64,000 nt of DNA from Gilvimarinus gilvus (GCF_030518155.1 NZ_JAULRU010000215.1:62001-126000); one strand, 5' to 3'; shown: positions 38,775-47,498, numbered from the stretch's first letter. Program-made: numbers and translations. Notes: a model not told the origin generated them from the sequence alone.

Positions 38775-38804
38775 TTCCTTCTTGTGACGCGACAAGAAGG
38801 AATC
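38775..38804. repeat. Perfect 12-bp inverted repeat (hairpin)
   Basis: ATTCCTTCTTGT (38775-38786), a 6-base loop, then ACAAGAAGGAAT (38793-38804). An outer GCGGGC/GCCCGC pairing extends it (38769-38774 with 38815-38820). It is 80 bp after the AgmX gene and could be a terminator or part of a dispersed repeat. Confidence 0.7.
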
Positions 38805-38842
38805 AAGAAACGCGCCCGCGCATCTCAGCCCTGCGGGTTCCC

Positions 38843-38942
38843 GAAGGAACGGCTATTTTCCGGGCCGGAAAAAATCGCTTCCCAGCGCTTTTCCTGAATT
38901 GCACGTCCATGTGCAACTCTCCCGAAAAATAGCCGCTCCTTC
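38843..38942. repeat. Long nested inverted repeat
   Basis: Two 21-bp arms (38843-38863 and 38922-38942, GAAGGAACGGCTATTTTCCGG-like) match with two mismatches. The 58-bp spacer holds a further palindrome, TTGCAC-gtccat-GTGCAA (38899-38916). It looks like a dispersed palindromic element found at the boundary of an accessory region. Confidence 0.75.
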
Positions 38943-39234
38943 GGCTGGATACGATGGGGTAGGGCGCTTCGTAGTGAATTTGGGCTTTAGCGTCAGACCA
39001 CAGACGTCCGACATCAGACCTTGTTTTGACCACTTGCCAAGTTGCAGAGTCCGTGGCACTCTTTTCTTCAAGTGTTGTACAGATTTGACCAACTGGAAGG
39101 TATCCAAGCGCATCGGGAGTGGTGTGATGCACTTTACTTTCTTTGGTTAATTCAAATATTGATATCTAAGGGGCACAATAGGCGGTGTACAGATATAGAC
39201 ACTGTATAGGCATATATGGCCACAGGTTCCTATA

Positions 39235-39253
39235 TTTAGACATAGTGTCTAAA
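39235..39253 (+). promoter_or_regulatory. Perfect palindrome upstream of HEPN-like gene
   Basis: TTTAGACA-TAG-TGTCTAAA is a perfect 8-bp inverted repeat ending 52 bp before the downstream ATG. A half-site TAGACACT lies at about 39197. The shape is that of a repressor operator; it could bind the product of the gene itself or a distant regulator. Confidence 0.5.
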
Positions 39254-39305
39254 TGTGCCCGCGCGCATTAATAGCAGTTATGTTTCAGGGTAGTTCGGAG
39301 TAAAA

Positions 39306-39905
39306 ATGGATATCGACATCAACCCACCGGAAGGTATGAAAACGGTGATGTGTGACAACAAGCCTGTTGGCTATGTCAAAGATGTCCAAGATCCAAAAGA
39401 AGCTGCTAGGCTTGCTCAGGAACTACTCAAGTCTAATGGCCTTTGGCATGACATACCAAAGGCAGAGATGATCTATGGTCAAGCTCAGTCATTTGCGAAT
39501 GCATCAGCACATATTTATAAGAAAGATTTAAAGTCGTCACCAATTAACCCGCAAGGCATTACTCCTTTTGTCGTTAATGCGGCTTTTAGTGCAGAGATGT
39601 ATCTCAAGTGCCTTCAAGAAATTCATGGCGAGGTAACAGAGTCACATGTTCTAACTACCTTATTTAAGTCGTTACCTAATAAGGTCAAAGACAGAATAAA
39701 CAAGACATGTAAGAGCTTTGAGAGTCAGTACGAGGTAGAAAAAGGCGTTCTGTTCAAAGACCACCTTAAAAGCATAAATCATGCTTTTATTAATTGGCGG
39801 TATATCTATGATAAGAGCACTGAATACGTCAATATTCAACGAATAATTTTTGTTTTACAAGTGCTGCATGAAGCTGCAGCTATAGAGCTCGGTATAAAAA
39901 CGTAA
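39306..39905 (+). CDS. HEPN-like domain protein (accessory)
   Basis: A 199-residue protein, all-alpha in its central and C-terminal parts. A segment FVVNAAFSAEMYLKCLQEIHG is followed by LFKSLPNKVKDRI, SINHAFINWRYIYD and a final helical block. This spacing resembles HEPN domains, which often serve as toxin RNases or partners of nucleotidyltransferases. The canonical RxxxxH motif is not evident, so activity is uncertain. Codon use is A/T-richer than in the upstream operon, consistent with acquisition. GGAG lies at 39297-39300. No partner antitoxin is encoded beside it. Confidence 0.5.
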   Translation: MDIDINPPEGMKTVMCDNKPVGYVKDVQDPKEAARLAQELLKSNGLWHDIPKAEMIYGQAQSFANASAHIYKKDLKSSPINPQGITPFVVNAAFSAEMYLKCLQEIHGEVTESHVLTTLFKSLPNKVKDRINKTCKSFESQYEVEKGVLFKDHLKSINHAFINWRYIYDKSTEYVNIQRIIFVLQVLHEAAAIELGIKT

Positions 39906-39912
39906 CATAAAC

Positions 39913-39933
39913 AAAGGGGACAGATTTATTTTT
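39913..39933 (+). repeat. Short dispersed motif, forward copy
   Basis: AAAGGGGACAGATTTATTTT (39913-39932) recurs in inverted and slightly diverged form at 42652-42672. A partial copy (AAAGGGGACGG) lies at about 42611. Such short sequences are often leftovers of REP/IS200-like insertion events. Confidence 0.45.
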
Positions 39934-40131
39934 GAAGGCTCGCCGACGGAATCTTCCCCTTTACTAACTGCCGCTATCGTTGAATATTTTACTAGGATTC
40001 CGTGGGAAAGCCGACAAGCTCCGCGGCATAAATCAGTAAGGCGAACTCGCCACTAACACGGCCGCTGATAGAGGCTTGGGATAAATTGGAAATACAGTGC
40101 TGTCTGTATAGAGAGTACAATTCGGAACAGT

Positions 40132-40833
40132 ATGGATATTGTAAAAGAAATTTCAGAAGACATTTGGATTGTAGACGGAGATGCAGTTCCTTGGTTTGGA
40201 ATGCCCTATACCACAAGGACCACAATCGTTAGATTGGAAAACGGCGATCTATGGGTTCATTCACCGGGCAAGCTATCCAGTGAATTGTGTTCGGAGATAG
40301 GTATACTGGGCCCAGTCAAGCACCTGGTATCACCCAACAAAATCCATCACTTGTTTATGGAGGAATGGAAAGCACACTATCCAGAGGCAATTCTATACGC
40401 TTCGCCGGGGCTTAAAGATAAGAGACCAGATATTAAATTTGCAGAGAACCTGGAAGACTACCCAAACAAGTACTGGGAAGGCGAAATAGATCAAATTATT
40501 TTTAAAGGCAGCTCTGTAATGGAAGAGGTCGTTTTCTATCACAGAGCAAGCCAAACCCTTATACTTACCGATCTAGTGGAAAATTTTCATCCAGATTATT
40601 TTTCAGGATATCAAAAGGTACTAGCAAAAATAACCGGCATAGTCAGCCCGAATGGGAAAACCCCGCTAGATTGGAGAATGTCGTTTTTACTGGGAAAGAG
40701 CCAGGCCAGGTCGTGCCTAGAAACAATGATATCGTGGAGCCCGAGACGAATTATCATTTCTCATGGAGAGTGCATTTTTAATGATGCAATCGATTTTATT
40801 AAAAAATCATTTTCATGGTTAGGCAGCACATAG
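40132..40833 (+). CDS. DUF4336 protein (metallo-beta-lactamase-like fold)
   Basis: A 233-residue soluble protein of the DUF4336 family, which has a metallo-hydrolase-like fold. Recognisable segments are LVSPNKIHHLFMEEWK, AILYASPGL, LILTDLVENF and a late IIISHGE. The HxHxDH motif of true metallo-hydrolases is replaced by NKIHHLF, so metal binding is uncertain. It is a single gene in an accessory stretch. Confidence 0.75.
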   Translation: MDIVKEISEDIWIVDGDAVPWFGMPYTTRTTIVRLENGDLWVHSPGKLSSELCSEIGILGPVKHLVSPNKIHHLFMEEWKAHYPEAILYASPGLKDKRPDIKFAENLEDYPNKYWEGEIDQIIFKGSSVMEEVVFYHRASQTLILTDLVENFHPDYFSGYQKVLAKITGIVSPNGKTPLDWRMSFLLGKSQARSCLETMISWSPRRIIISHGECIFNDAIDFIKKSFSWLGST

Positions 40834-41025
40834 CAACACTGTTAACATAAAATTTCATACGCCAAACTGCGAATAATGAATGGCCCACAGGGCGTGGCTC
40901 CCAAGGCCCGCTCCTGGTATAGTAATCTATTTAAATTTAATGAAATGAATTTTTGAATATTACCGACCTCTCCCCTGAGCTCGCACCAGCAGCGCAATGA
41001 TAGTCACCATAGGTACATTCATAGT

Positions 41026-41478
41026 ATGAAGAAATGGAGCTTTGTGATCGGATCTGTTCTTACTGCGTTAGGAGCGGTTCTTCATTTTGCGATTATCATA
41101 GGCGGCCCCGATTGGTATCGAGCGTCCGGGGCAGGCGAAAAGCTGGCCCAAATTGCGGCAAGCGGCTCGCTTTATCCCGCCTTTCTAGGCACTTGCTTAG
41201 CGTTTATTTTTCTAGGTTGGTCTGCTTACGCGCTTTCCGGCGCTGGCCTGATTGGGCGTCTCCCGTTATTAAAGTTCGCGTTACCGGCCATAGCCCTATT
41301 ATGTACCGTTAGAGGGGTATATGGCTTCTTTGTACCGTTTTTTGTGAAAACGGGCTATGTTATAAATTTGGGTGTTGGATTCTGGGTCTATAGCTCGTTG
41401 ATATGGCTCACGATTGGCCTAAGTTATTTTGCCGGTATATCGTTAAACTGGACCTATATTGCAAACAAACATGAGTAG
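41026..41478 (+). CDS. Four-span membrane protein of unknown function
   Basis: A 150-residue protein with four hydrophobic segments (about 5-25, 48-70, 80-102 and 118-142). The layout resembles small DoxX-like or DUF membrane proteins, but I do not recognise a specific family. It stands alone. Confidence 0.6.
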   Translation: MKKWSFVIGSVLTALGAVLHFAIIIGGPDWYRASGAGEKLAQIAASGSLYPAFLGTCLAFIFLGWSAYALSGAGLIGRLPLLKFALPAIALLCTVRGVYGFFVPFFVKTGYVINLGVGFWVYSSLIWLTIGLSYFAGISLNWTYIANKHE

Positions 41479-41567
41479 AAATTATGCACTGCTCACATCG
41501 TAGCTTTGTGCGAGATATAATCATTAGGGTCAGAGCCCAAGAAAATCGAGACATTTATGGATGAAAA

Positions 41568-42119
41568 GTGAAATTAGCAAAAGAAGAAATTAAAACTGCG
41601 ACGATTATTACGCTGCTATTTATAGTTGCTTTTTTAGCTGTCCAGGTTTTTTATGTACACCCTTTGATAATGGGCTCTATCAAGCCTACGTATGAATCTA
41701 TGAACAAGTATAATCAATACAGGTTTTCGACAGAGACTGGATATATAGATGACTTAGAGAATAATAATATTAACGATGTCCTTTATCAGCTTTATGAATC
41801 AGTAAAAAGCAATATAGAATGTAATGATAGTGACGAGGTCTCATGCATACCATCATCCCGTCACAAGGAGTTTATAAAAAGGTACGAAGCCTATATGCAG
41901 CAGGAATGTAATAATAATTGCACCTACGCCTGCATTTCCTACGGTAAGACTATGACCGCCCAAAAGAGATTTGACCTCGCAGAAAAGTCGTATTTAAAAG
42001 CCGCTGAATCTGGCAACCGAACCGCCATGTCACGCCTGTATTACCTCTATAGCAATGAACAGTGGTCTGGATATTCCGAAGAAAAGGCTACGTACTGGCT
42101 TTATCAAATAAGAGATTAG
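41568..42119 (+). CDS. Membrane-anchored Sel1/TPR-like small protein
   Basis: A 183-residue protein with one N-terminal membrane span (about 12-32) and a periplasmic region. The end resembles Sel1/TPR repeats (AEKSYLKAAESGNRTAMSRL). Four cysteines lie at about 86-125. The start is a GTG at 41568. It is A/T-rich compared with the core genes. Its function is unknown. Confidence 0.6.
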   Translation: MKLAKEEIKTATIITLLFIVAFLAVQVFYVHPLIMGSIKPTYESMNKYNQYRFSTETGYIDDLENNNINDVLYQLYESVKSNIECNDSDEVSCIPSSRHKEFIKRYEAYMQQECNNNCTYACISYGKTMTAQKRFDLAEKSYLKAAESGNRTAMSRLYYLYSNEQWSGYSEEKATYWLYQIRD

Positions 42120-42154
42120 AATAATAGACAGATCATTTTGAAGGATTATTTTTC

Positions 42155-42499
42155 ATGGACACTCTTTACTTAGCAGTTACAATCATTGTTATCTCCCTAT
42201 GGGCGTGGCTAACTCTACTGTCAACAGCCTGCCTTTTTCTTGATCGAGACCTAAAACCTGTTCAAAGATGGGGGCAGCTATTCATCGTTTTTTTACTCCC
42301 ATTCATTGGCGCTTCTTTTATTCTAAGAATGGTTTCCGGGCATTCCCCTGGTATTACCAATCGATTTTTTATTCCTTGGCCTTTTAGTAGGTTAGTACTT
42401 GGTCAACCATTGCGAAGTGATGGAATAGGGAATAATGGCGAGGAGTTGCCCGGTTCACATTGCGGATCGAGCCAAAGTGGTGGCGATGGCGGTGATTAA
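42155..42499 (+). CDS. Small two-span membrane protein
   Basis: A 114-residue protein with two hydrophobic spans (about 5-28 and 42-62), then a soluble tail ending in a Gly/Ser/Asp-rich stretch (GSSQSGGDGGD). AAGGA lies before the ATG. It starts 35 bp after the Sel1-like gene, so the two may be co-transcribed. No family was recognised. Confidence 0.55.
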   Translation: MDTLYLAVTIIVISLWAWLTLLSTACLFLDRDLKPVQRWGQLFIVFLLPFIGASFILRMVSGHSPGITNRFFIPWPFSRLVLGQPLRSDGIGNNGEELPGSHCGSSQSGGDGGD

Positions 42500-42511
42500 T
42501 TTTTGACGTAA

Positions 42512-42547
42512 TTTAGTACACTTATAAGCGCGTATAAGTGTGCTAAA
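42512..42547. terminator. 15-bp hairpin after the small membrane protein gene
   Basis: TTTAGTACACTTATA (42512-42526) pairs with TATAAGTGTGCTAAA (42533-42547) around AGCGCG, with one G-T mismatch. A run of A on one side and T on the other suits a bidirectional terminator. Confidence 0.6.
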
Positions 42548-42651
42548 ATTCTGGCGCCGAGGCTGCATATGACAGTAGGCATGGCTCGATTCATTTTTAT
42601 TGTAATTAATAAAGGGGACGGGGGGTTCCATTATAAATATCTGTCCAGTTA

Positions 42652-42672
42652 AAATAAATCTGTCACCTTTTC
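42652..42672 (-). repeat. Short dispersed motif, inverted copy
   Basis: AAATAAATCTGTCACCTTTT is the reverse complement, with one difference, of the motif at 39913-39932. The two copies bound about 2.7 kb containing four small genes. Confidence 0.45.
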
Positions 42673-42736
42673 TCAGAAAGATGGCACGGGGCCACCTTTA
42701 ACAATCACAAAAAATCACACCTGGCGGAGTTCCAGT

Positions 42737-43963
42737 ATGGAAGGAAATAATAAAGAGCGACAAATAAACGCTCATGTTTACGGAAATGAAAAATCTCTAT
42801 TTGTAGTTCACTTAGTGCTTAGCATGATTTTCTGGTTTTTGATCATTCTAGGCACTTTTGGCACAGCTCTAATTTACGTTCTTCTATTTTTCGTTGGTTA
42901 TCTTTTCGCTCAATCAGGACTCATTTCCTGGATAAAGGGCAATGGTATAAAGATTTCTGAGCAGCAGTTCCCTGACCTCTATGAACGTTACTTACAAAGC
43001 TGCCAGCGGCTAAATATGAAAGACATCCCGGAAGCTTACATTCTGGAAGGCGGCGGAATACTTAACGCCTTTGCAACACGATTTCTGGGCCGAAACTTTG
43101 TAGTAGTTTACTCAGACGTTATTGACGCCATGAATGAATCACCGGGGTCCATTAACTTTTACTTTGGTCACGAATTAGCCCATATTAAGCGCAATCATTT
43201 AACTTGGGGAGTGGTAATTTGGCCCTCCAATATTCTTCCTTGGATAGGCGCTGCATATTCTCGCGCACGTGAGTATACGTGCGATCAATTTGGCAAGCTC
43301 TGCTGCGACGACTCACTGCAAGCTCTTAATGGTATGCTTCTGCTAGCAGCTGGTGGAAAGCACTATAAACATGTCAACATTGACGTTTACTTAACGCAGG
43401 CAAAGAGTACCGGAAAGTTCTGGATGGCATTTCACGAGCTGATTGGGGACTATCCATGGCTCGTTAAACGTGCGTGCCGCTTGCAAGATAAAGATTACAA
43501 ATTCCCTGGGCGAAACCCTCTTGCGTGGCTTCTAGCGCTGCTTGTCCCGCGGTTGGGTATAGGGACAGGCATAATTCCACTGATGATCATCGTTGCGATT
43601 ATTGGAATCCTCGCAGCAATCGCCTTACCCGCTTATCAGGACTACACTGTACGCGCCGCCACCAGTCAGGTATATCATGTGGGCGCCCAAGCCGCTGAAT
43701 TAACTCAACGGCATTACAACTCCTACGGCAACCTACCCGAAAGCCTAGAATCACTCGGCATTGACCAATTATACCCTTCCGAAGTGTTGAATATGAATCT
43801 CAATCAGGACACGGGCATCATTGAAGTTACTCTAGCGCAAAGAGCTGCTAGAGGTAAATCTTTGCTGTTTGTACCCACGACCAATGAATACAATGAAACA
43901 ATATGGGTTTGCATGAGTGAAGACATTAAAAATAGTCAGCTTCCTAGCGCCTGTAGGGAATAG
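42737..43963 (+). CDS. M48 metalloprotease fused to a type IV pilin-like domain
   Basis: A 408-residue protein. Two membrane spans (about 21-60) precede an M48 peptidase domain with the zinc motif HELAH at 145-149 and the third ligand region AREYTCD (E179). From residue 277 a pilin module follows: a hydrophobic helix [21 protein letters not shown] and AYQDYTVRA, then a globular part. It ends in two cysteines (C392, C406) spaced like the pilin D-region disulfide. The prepilin start G-FTLIE is absent (Pro at the place of Glu5), so PilD-type cleavage is unlikely. It stands alone and is not near other pilus genes. GGAG precedes the ATG. Confidence 0.82.
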   Translation: MEGNNKERQINAHVYGNEKSLFVVHLVLSMIFWFLIILGTFGTALIYVLLFFVGYLFAQSGLISWIKGNGIKISEQQFPDLYERYLQSCQRLNMKDIPEAYILEGGGILNAFATRFLGRNFVVVYSDVIDAMNESPGSINFYFGHELAHIKRNHLTWGVVIWPSNILPWIGAAYSRAREYTCDQFGKLCCDDSLQALNGMLLLAAGGKHYKHVNIDVYLTQAKSTGKFWMAFHELIGDYPWLVKRACRLQDKDYKFPGRNPLAWLLALLVPRLGIGTGIIPLMIIVAIIGILAAIALPAYQDYTVRAATSQVYHVGAQAAELTQRHYNSYGNLPESLESLGIDQLYPSEVLNMNLNQDTGIIEVTLAQRAARGKSLLFVPTTNEYNETIWVCMSEDIKNSQLPSACRE

Positions 43964-43981
43964 TAGAACGTAAACGTTTCT

Positions 43982-44008
43982 GGCTAGATGCATTTCGTTC
44001 GTCTAGCC
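43982..44008 (+). terminator. Hairpin after the M48-pilin gene
   Basis: GGCTAGA (43982-43988) pairs with TCTAGCC (44002-44008) around a 13-base loop, 18 bp after the stop. There is no strong T run. Confidence 0.45.
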
Positions 44009-44081
44009 CGTTAAGCAGCGCCCCAATAGGCGATTCAGCGCAACATAAAACCCGGTTATAAATAATACAGAGTGAAACTAA

Positions 44082-44699
44082 ATGGATTTTGATGAAAATA
44101 GGTACAAGGTACTAAAGCTACCGAATTTGATGTTAGTTCACTGGGTGATGAATCCGGGTTTGGTGTTTAATGAGTTGGTTTTGGGGCAGCGTATTCCCAA
44201 GGTGACTTTGACGGATAAAACCAGTGATGCACCCTTGATGGAGCGACAGTATGTGCCTTGCCCGCACTGCCATACCATTCATAGCAGCGATGCATGGCCG
44301 AAAAAGGGGATGTTTGGCAATTGGTTTGGATTGCTGTGCCCCAGTTGTGATGGAATTATTCCCTGCCTTTGGAACTACACCAGCCTTGTTTTACTTGCCA
44401 TGACTTTTCCCATTTGGGGCTGGTTGCGGCGGCCGCTTGAAACTCGCTGGCGGGCATTCAAGAAAAAGCAGCTTTTGCAGAATATAGATGCTGAGCCCAC
44501 AAAGGCCAAGGATGTATCCTGGCTTAAAATGGGGCTCGCCTACGGTACGTTTATGTTCTGTGCGATGACGCTGATCAAATTTATTACGAGCGAACTGAAT
44601 CAACAAGACATTCTCATTCAGGCAGCTATTTGGTTGCTTGGCGGTTTAGCGTTTGGCGGTGTTATGAAGTTTCTAATGGGTAGGGGCAAAAGTACGTAA
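44082..44699 (+). CDS. Zinc-ribbon membrane protein of unknown function
   Basis: A 205-residue protein with a cytoplasmic-type zinc ribbon (CPHC near residue 61 and CPSC near 87) and three or four hydrophobic spans (about 98-115, 150-170 and 180-198). I do not recognise a named family. It is a single accessory gene. Confidence 0.6.
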   Translation: MDFDENRYKVLKLPNLMLVHWVMNPGLVFNELVLGQRIPKVTLTDKTSDAPLMERQYVPCPHCHTIHSSDAWPKKGMFGNWFGLLCPSCDGIIPCLWNYTSLVLLAMTFPIWGWLRRPLETRWRAFKKKQLLQNIDAEPTKAKDVSWLKMGLAYGTFMFCAMTLIKFITSELNQQDILIQAAIWLLGGLAFGGVMKFLMGRGKST

Positions 44700-44871
44700 C
44701 AGTGTTCTCGCAAAAATGTTGGCTCTAACCATCGCAAATGTGCGGAATTAAAGAAAATTTACCAACAGCTCTTGTTACAAGCCCCTGCAGGCTATTTGTA
44801 TCACTATTGAGGTATCGGGTATAGTGACTATGGACGTAGTTGATTAGACATAAAGGGACGGGGTCGACGCA

Positions 44872-45090
44872 ATGAATATGAACTTAACACTCATCGGGCA
44901 GGTTATTTTTGTCTGGATAATAATTAATACGGCACTTTGCTATTATCTGGGCCGGAGAAAAACGGAAACACCGTTTTTAAATACATTTATCGGCTTTGTT
45001 CTCGCTTTCTGCCCACCACTGTCATTAATTTATATAGCCGTATTATCACTGAAGAGCGATGTTTCACACCCTAGCGCAGACGCTAGTTGA
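44872..45090 (+). CDS. Small two-span membrane protein
   Basis: A 72-residue protein with two hydrophobic segments (about 3-22 and 32-55). AGGGACGGGG lies before the ATG and gives a good ribosome site. It is encoded 28 bp upstream of the NERD-domain gene and may be co-transcribed with it. Confidence 0.5.
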   Translation: MNMNLTLIGQVIFVWIIINTALCYYLGRRKTETPFLNTFIGFVLAFCPPLSLIYIAVLSLKSDVSHPSADAS

Positions 45091-45118
45091 GGTACAAAGC
45101 GAAAATTGGATCGGCTAA

Positions 45119-45961
45119 ATGGCTAGCTTTTCTTTGTACAGCGCTGCCTTAATGGATTCCGCGCCTGCTGTAATCGAAGCACTCGGATCAATGTGGTGGC
45201 TGCTAGCCGCCGCAGTCGTTATTGTTGTTTTTTCATCACCTTGGCTCAAAGGTATTGTGGGTGAGTTACAAGTCAAACTCATCGCAAAGCTTAGACTGCC
45301 GCGAGATATATATCACGCATTCCACAATGTTACCCTACCCACTGTTGATGGCAGCACCCAAATAGATCATATTTTTGTCTCTCGTTTTGGTATTTTCGTC
45401 GTTGAGACCAAGAATATGAAGGGTTGGATATTTGGCGCCGAAAAGCAAGCGCAATGGACACAGAAGATCTACAGAAAAAGCTACCGCTTTCAAAACCCTC
45501 TGCGCCAGAATTACAAGCACGTCAAAGCACTAAAATCTGCTTTGGAGCTTAGCAGCGACACGATTCACTCAGTCATTGTTTTTATTGGCAACAGCAAATT
45601 TCAAACACCTTTGCCCGCCAATGTGACTCACTCTGGTGGTTATGTATCTTATATCAAATCGTTTAACGCACCCGTTCTTACAGACACACAAGTTGACGAC
45701 GCGCTGGCAAAACTACAGACCGGGCGCCTGCAACCGAACCGAAAAACCACCCGTGAGCATGTGCAGCGATTAAAAAACAGGACGAGCGCATCTTCGCATA
45801 TACTTTGCCCCCGATGCGGAAATACAATGATTTTACGCAAAGCTAAACGGGGGCAAGCCAGCGGCAATAGCTTCTGGGGCTGCTCAACCTACCCCAAGTG
45901 CCATCAGACCATACATATTGATACCAAGCGGGGTCGAGGATCTACCCAAGAACCGGTATGA
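45119..45961 (+). CDS. NERD domain protein with topoisomerase-type zinc finger
   Basis: A 280-residue protein with an N-terminal membrane helix (about 25-45). A NERD (nuclease-related) domain follows at about 50-170, with GELQVKL, DHIFVSRFGIFVVETKN and WTQKIYRKSYRFQNPLRQN. The C-terminal zinc finger has the form CPRCG ... FWGCSTYPKCHQ. NERD proteins have a restriction-endonuclease-like fold and are suspected DNA-processing or defence factors. Its end overlaps the upstream region of the spermidine-synthase-like gene by little, and the genes may form a unit. Confidence 0.85.
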   Translation: MASFSLYSAALMDSAPAVIEALGSMWWLLAAAVVIVVFSSPWLKGIVGELQVKLIAKLRLPRDIYHAFHNVTLPTVDGSTQIDHIFVSRFGIFVVETKNMKGWIFGAEKQAQWTQKIYRKSYRFQNPLRQNYKHVKALKSALELSSDTIHSVIVFIGNSKFQTPLPANVTHSGGYVSYIKSFNAPVLTDTQVDDALAKLQTGRLQPNRKTTREHVQRLKNRTSASSHILCPRCGNTMILRKAKRGQASGNSFWGCSTYPKCHQTIHIDTKRGRGSTQEPV

Positions 45962-45991
45962 TGCGCGCTCAATATCGTTTTAGGATCAACC

Positions 45992-46708
45992 ATGCCCCTG
46001 TTCGAAGAGCTGGATTGCCAAAACTCCCCCATTGGGGAAATTTCCTTGCGCCGCCGACGTATTCCCGCCTTTGGCGAGCGCTACATTTACGAGGTCAAGC
46101 TGGGCGACGAGTTTTTAATGTCGAGTATGTTTGTCGCCGCCGAGGAGGCGCTATCCTCGCTCGGGCTTGCCGCCTTAGAGGGCGGCAACCTTGATGTGGT
46201 GGTGGGAGGTTTGGGACTTGGCTATACCGCAGTAGAGGCTCTGAAAGATAAGCGCGTCAACGAGCTGCTGGTGGTCGACTTTCTAGAGACTGTCATTGGC
46301 TGGCACAAACACGAACTGGTTCCCTTGGGCAAAATTCTTAACTCCGACTCGCGCAATCGCTATATTCACGGCAGCTTTTTCGACTTGGCGGTAGCGCCCC
46401 ATACCGGGTTTGACCCGAATCAGGAAGGCCGCCGCTTTGACGCAATTTTGCTCGACATTGATCATTCGCCCACCGAGTTTTTAGACCAGAGCAATGCTGG
46501 CTTTTACACCACCGAAAATCTCGGGCTTATGGCCCAGCAATTAAAACCTAAGGGTGTTTTTGCCATGTGGTCACAAAACCCACCGGAACCCGCCTTTGAG
46601 GCGCTGCTGAAAACCGTATTCAGCCGCATCGAATCCCATTTGGTGAGCTTCTACAACCCATTTCAGAACAACCAGGCCCGCAATACGGTGTATGTGTGCC
46701 ATGTATAG
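45992..46708 (+). CDS. Spermidine synthase-like protein
   Basis: A 238-residue Rossmann-fold protein of the spermine/spermidine synthase superfamily. VVGGLGLGYTAVEAL is the SAM or decarboxylated-SAM binding loop, VVDFLETVIGWH carries the acidic residue, and DAILLDIDHSP is the family signature region. The enzyme may be a polyamine transferase or a related methyltransferase. AGGA lies before the ATG at 45992. It is 30 bp after the NERD gene. Confidence 0.75.
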   Translation: MPLFEELDCQNSPIGEISLRRRRIPAFGERYIYEVKLGDEFLMSSMFVAAEEALSSLGLAALEGGNLDVVVGGLGLGYTAVEALKDKRVNELLVVDFLETVIGWHKHELVPLGKILNSDSRNRYIHGSFFDLAVAPHTGFDPNQEGRRFDAILLDIDHSPTEFLDQSNAGFYTTENLGLMAQQLKPKGVFAMWSQNPPEPAFEALLKTVFSRIESHLVSFYNPFQNNQARNTVYVCHV

Positions 46709-46848
46709 GTAGGCCTAATTTCGTCTCTATCACGAATATTGTTTTTCGAGATTGACCACCTATGCAGACGAAAATTAATGTACTAATACATCAATTAATC
46801 GATCTATACTGCTAACTTTAGATAGAGTGTTTGGTAAAGACCGTCAAC

Positions 46849-47433
46849 ATGACTTTTAAAGTATGGTTAAAATCTAAGGTCGCAGACCGTGCTTTGGCTC
46901 CCCTTCGTCAAGAAATGGCGGAGCTAATAGAAAATGATGCCTCGGTAATCGATATTGGCTGCGGAACAGGTGACTTTTTGCTTCTCGTAGCGCCCACTAT
47001 TTCAAAAGGATATGGCATTGACCTAGATTCTAATATGATTCAACACGCCCAGAATATGGCAAAGCAAAATTCGTACTCTCATATCAAGTTCGATTGCCTC
47101 AATGCTATTGCAACCTATGGAGTAGAGTTTGATATCGCATTTAGCACCTTGTGCGTACATGAGCTTCGTTTCGAAGAGGCCTGTCAGTTATTGAAAACTA
47201 TGGCCGAACACTCAACTAAAATTGTTATTGCAGACTACGCTCAGCCACGCTCATTGTTAGCCAAATTTTTGATAGAGATTGATGAAATAGTATCTGGTCA
47301 TTACCAAAGATTTAGAGACTACAGAAGCGCGAAAGGCATACCAACCTACGCGAAAAGATGTAACCTCCGAATCACACGAACAATACCAAGCCGTATCGAT
47401 GGCATTGTAATATGGGAACTACAATCAGCTTAG
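46849..47433 (+). CDS. Class I SAM-dependent methyltransferase
   Basis: A 194-residue protein with the SAM-binding motif VIDIGCGTGDFLLL near residue 40, then YGIDLDSNMI and an FDIAFSTLCVHE segment. The substrate is unknown. The ATG at 46849 is preferred over an upstream TTG at 46831, though both lack a good ribosome site. Confidence 0.82.
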   Translation: MTFKVWLKSKVADRALAPLRQEMAELIENDASVIDIGCGTGDFLLLVAPTISKGYGIDLDSNMIQHAQNMAKQNSYSHIKFDCLNAIATYGVEFDIAFSTLCVHELRFEEACQLLKTMAEHSTKIVIADYAQPRSLLAKFLIEIDEIVSGHYQRFRDYRSAKGIPTYAKRCNLRITRTIPSRIDGIVIWELQSA

Positions 47434-47498
47434 TACTGTCAGATTTTCCGGACAAAGCAGGCGACATTGAGTTGGGATTCGCCCTTAACTTATCATCA

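Larger units (their letters stand above)
38697..39305. other. Gene-free repeat-rich region
   Basis: This 609-bp stretch has no gene I can support. It holds two strong nested hairpins (listed separately) and scattered short GTCAGAC/CAGACATCAG-type repeats near 38717-38745 and 38990-39020. The part from about 39150 onward is A/T-rich and carries the putative operator of the HEPN-like gene. Open frames over 38803-39150 on both strands are by-products of the inverted repeats. Confidence 0.55.

Noticed and set aside
38803-39150. Open frames on both strands in the repeat-rich region after the AgmX gene
   Set aside because: They coincide with the inverted repeats and lack start signals or recognisable domains.
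45958-46194. 78-residue open frame overlapping the spermidine synthase-like gene
   Set aside because: Out of frame with a recognised Rossmann protein.
39306-47433. Chromosomal integron cassette array
   Set aside because: Although genes are single and in one direction, I found no repeated attC-like sites between them.
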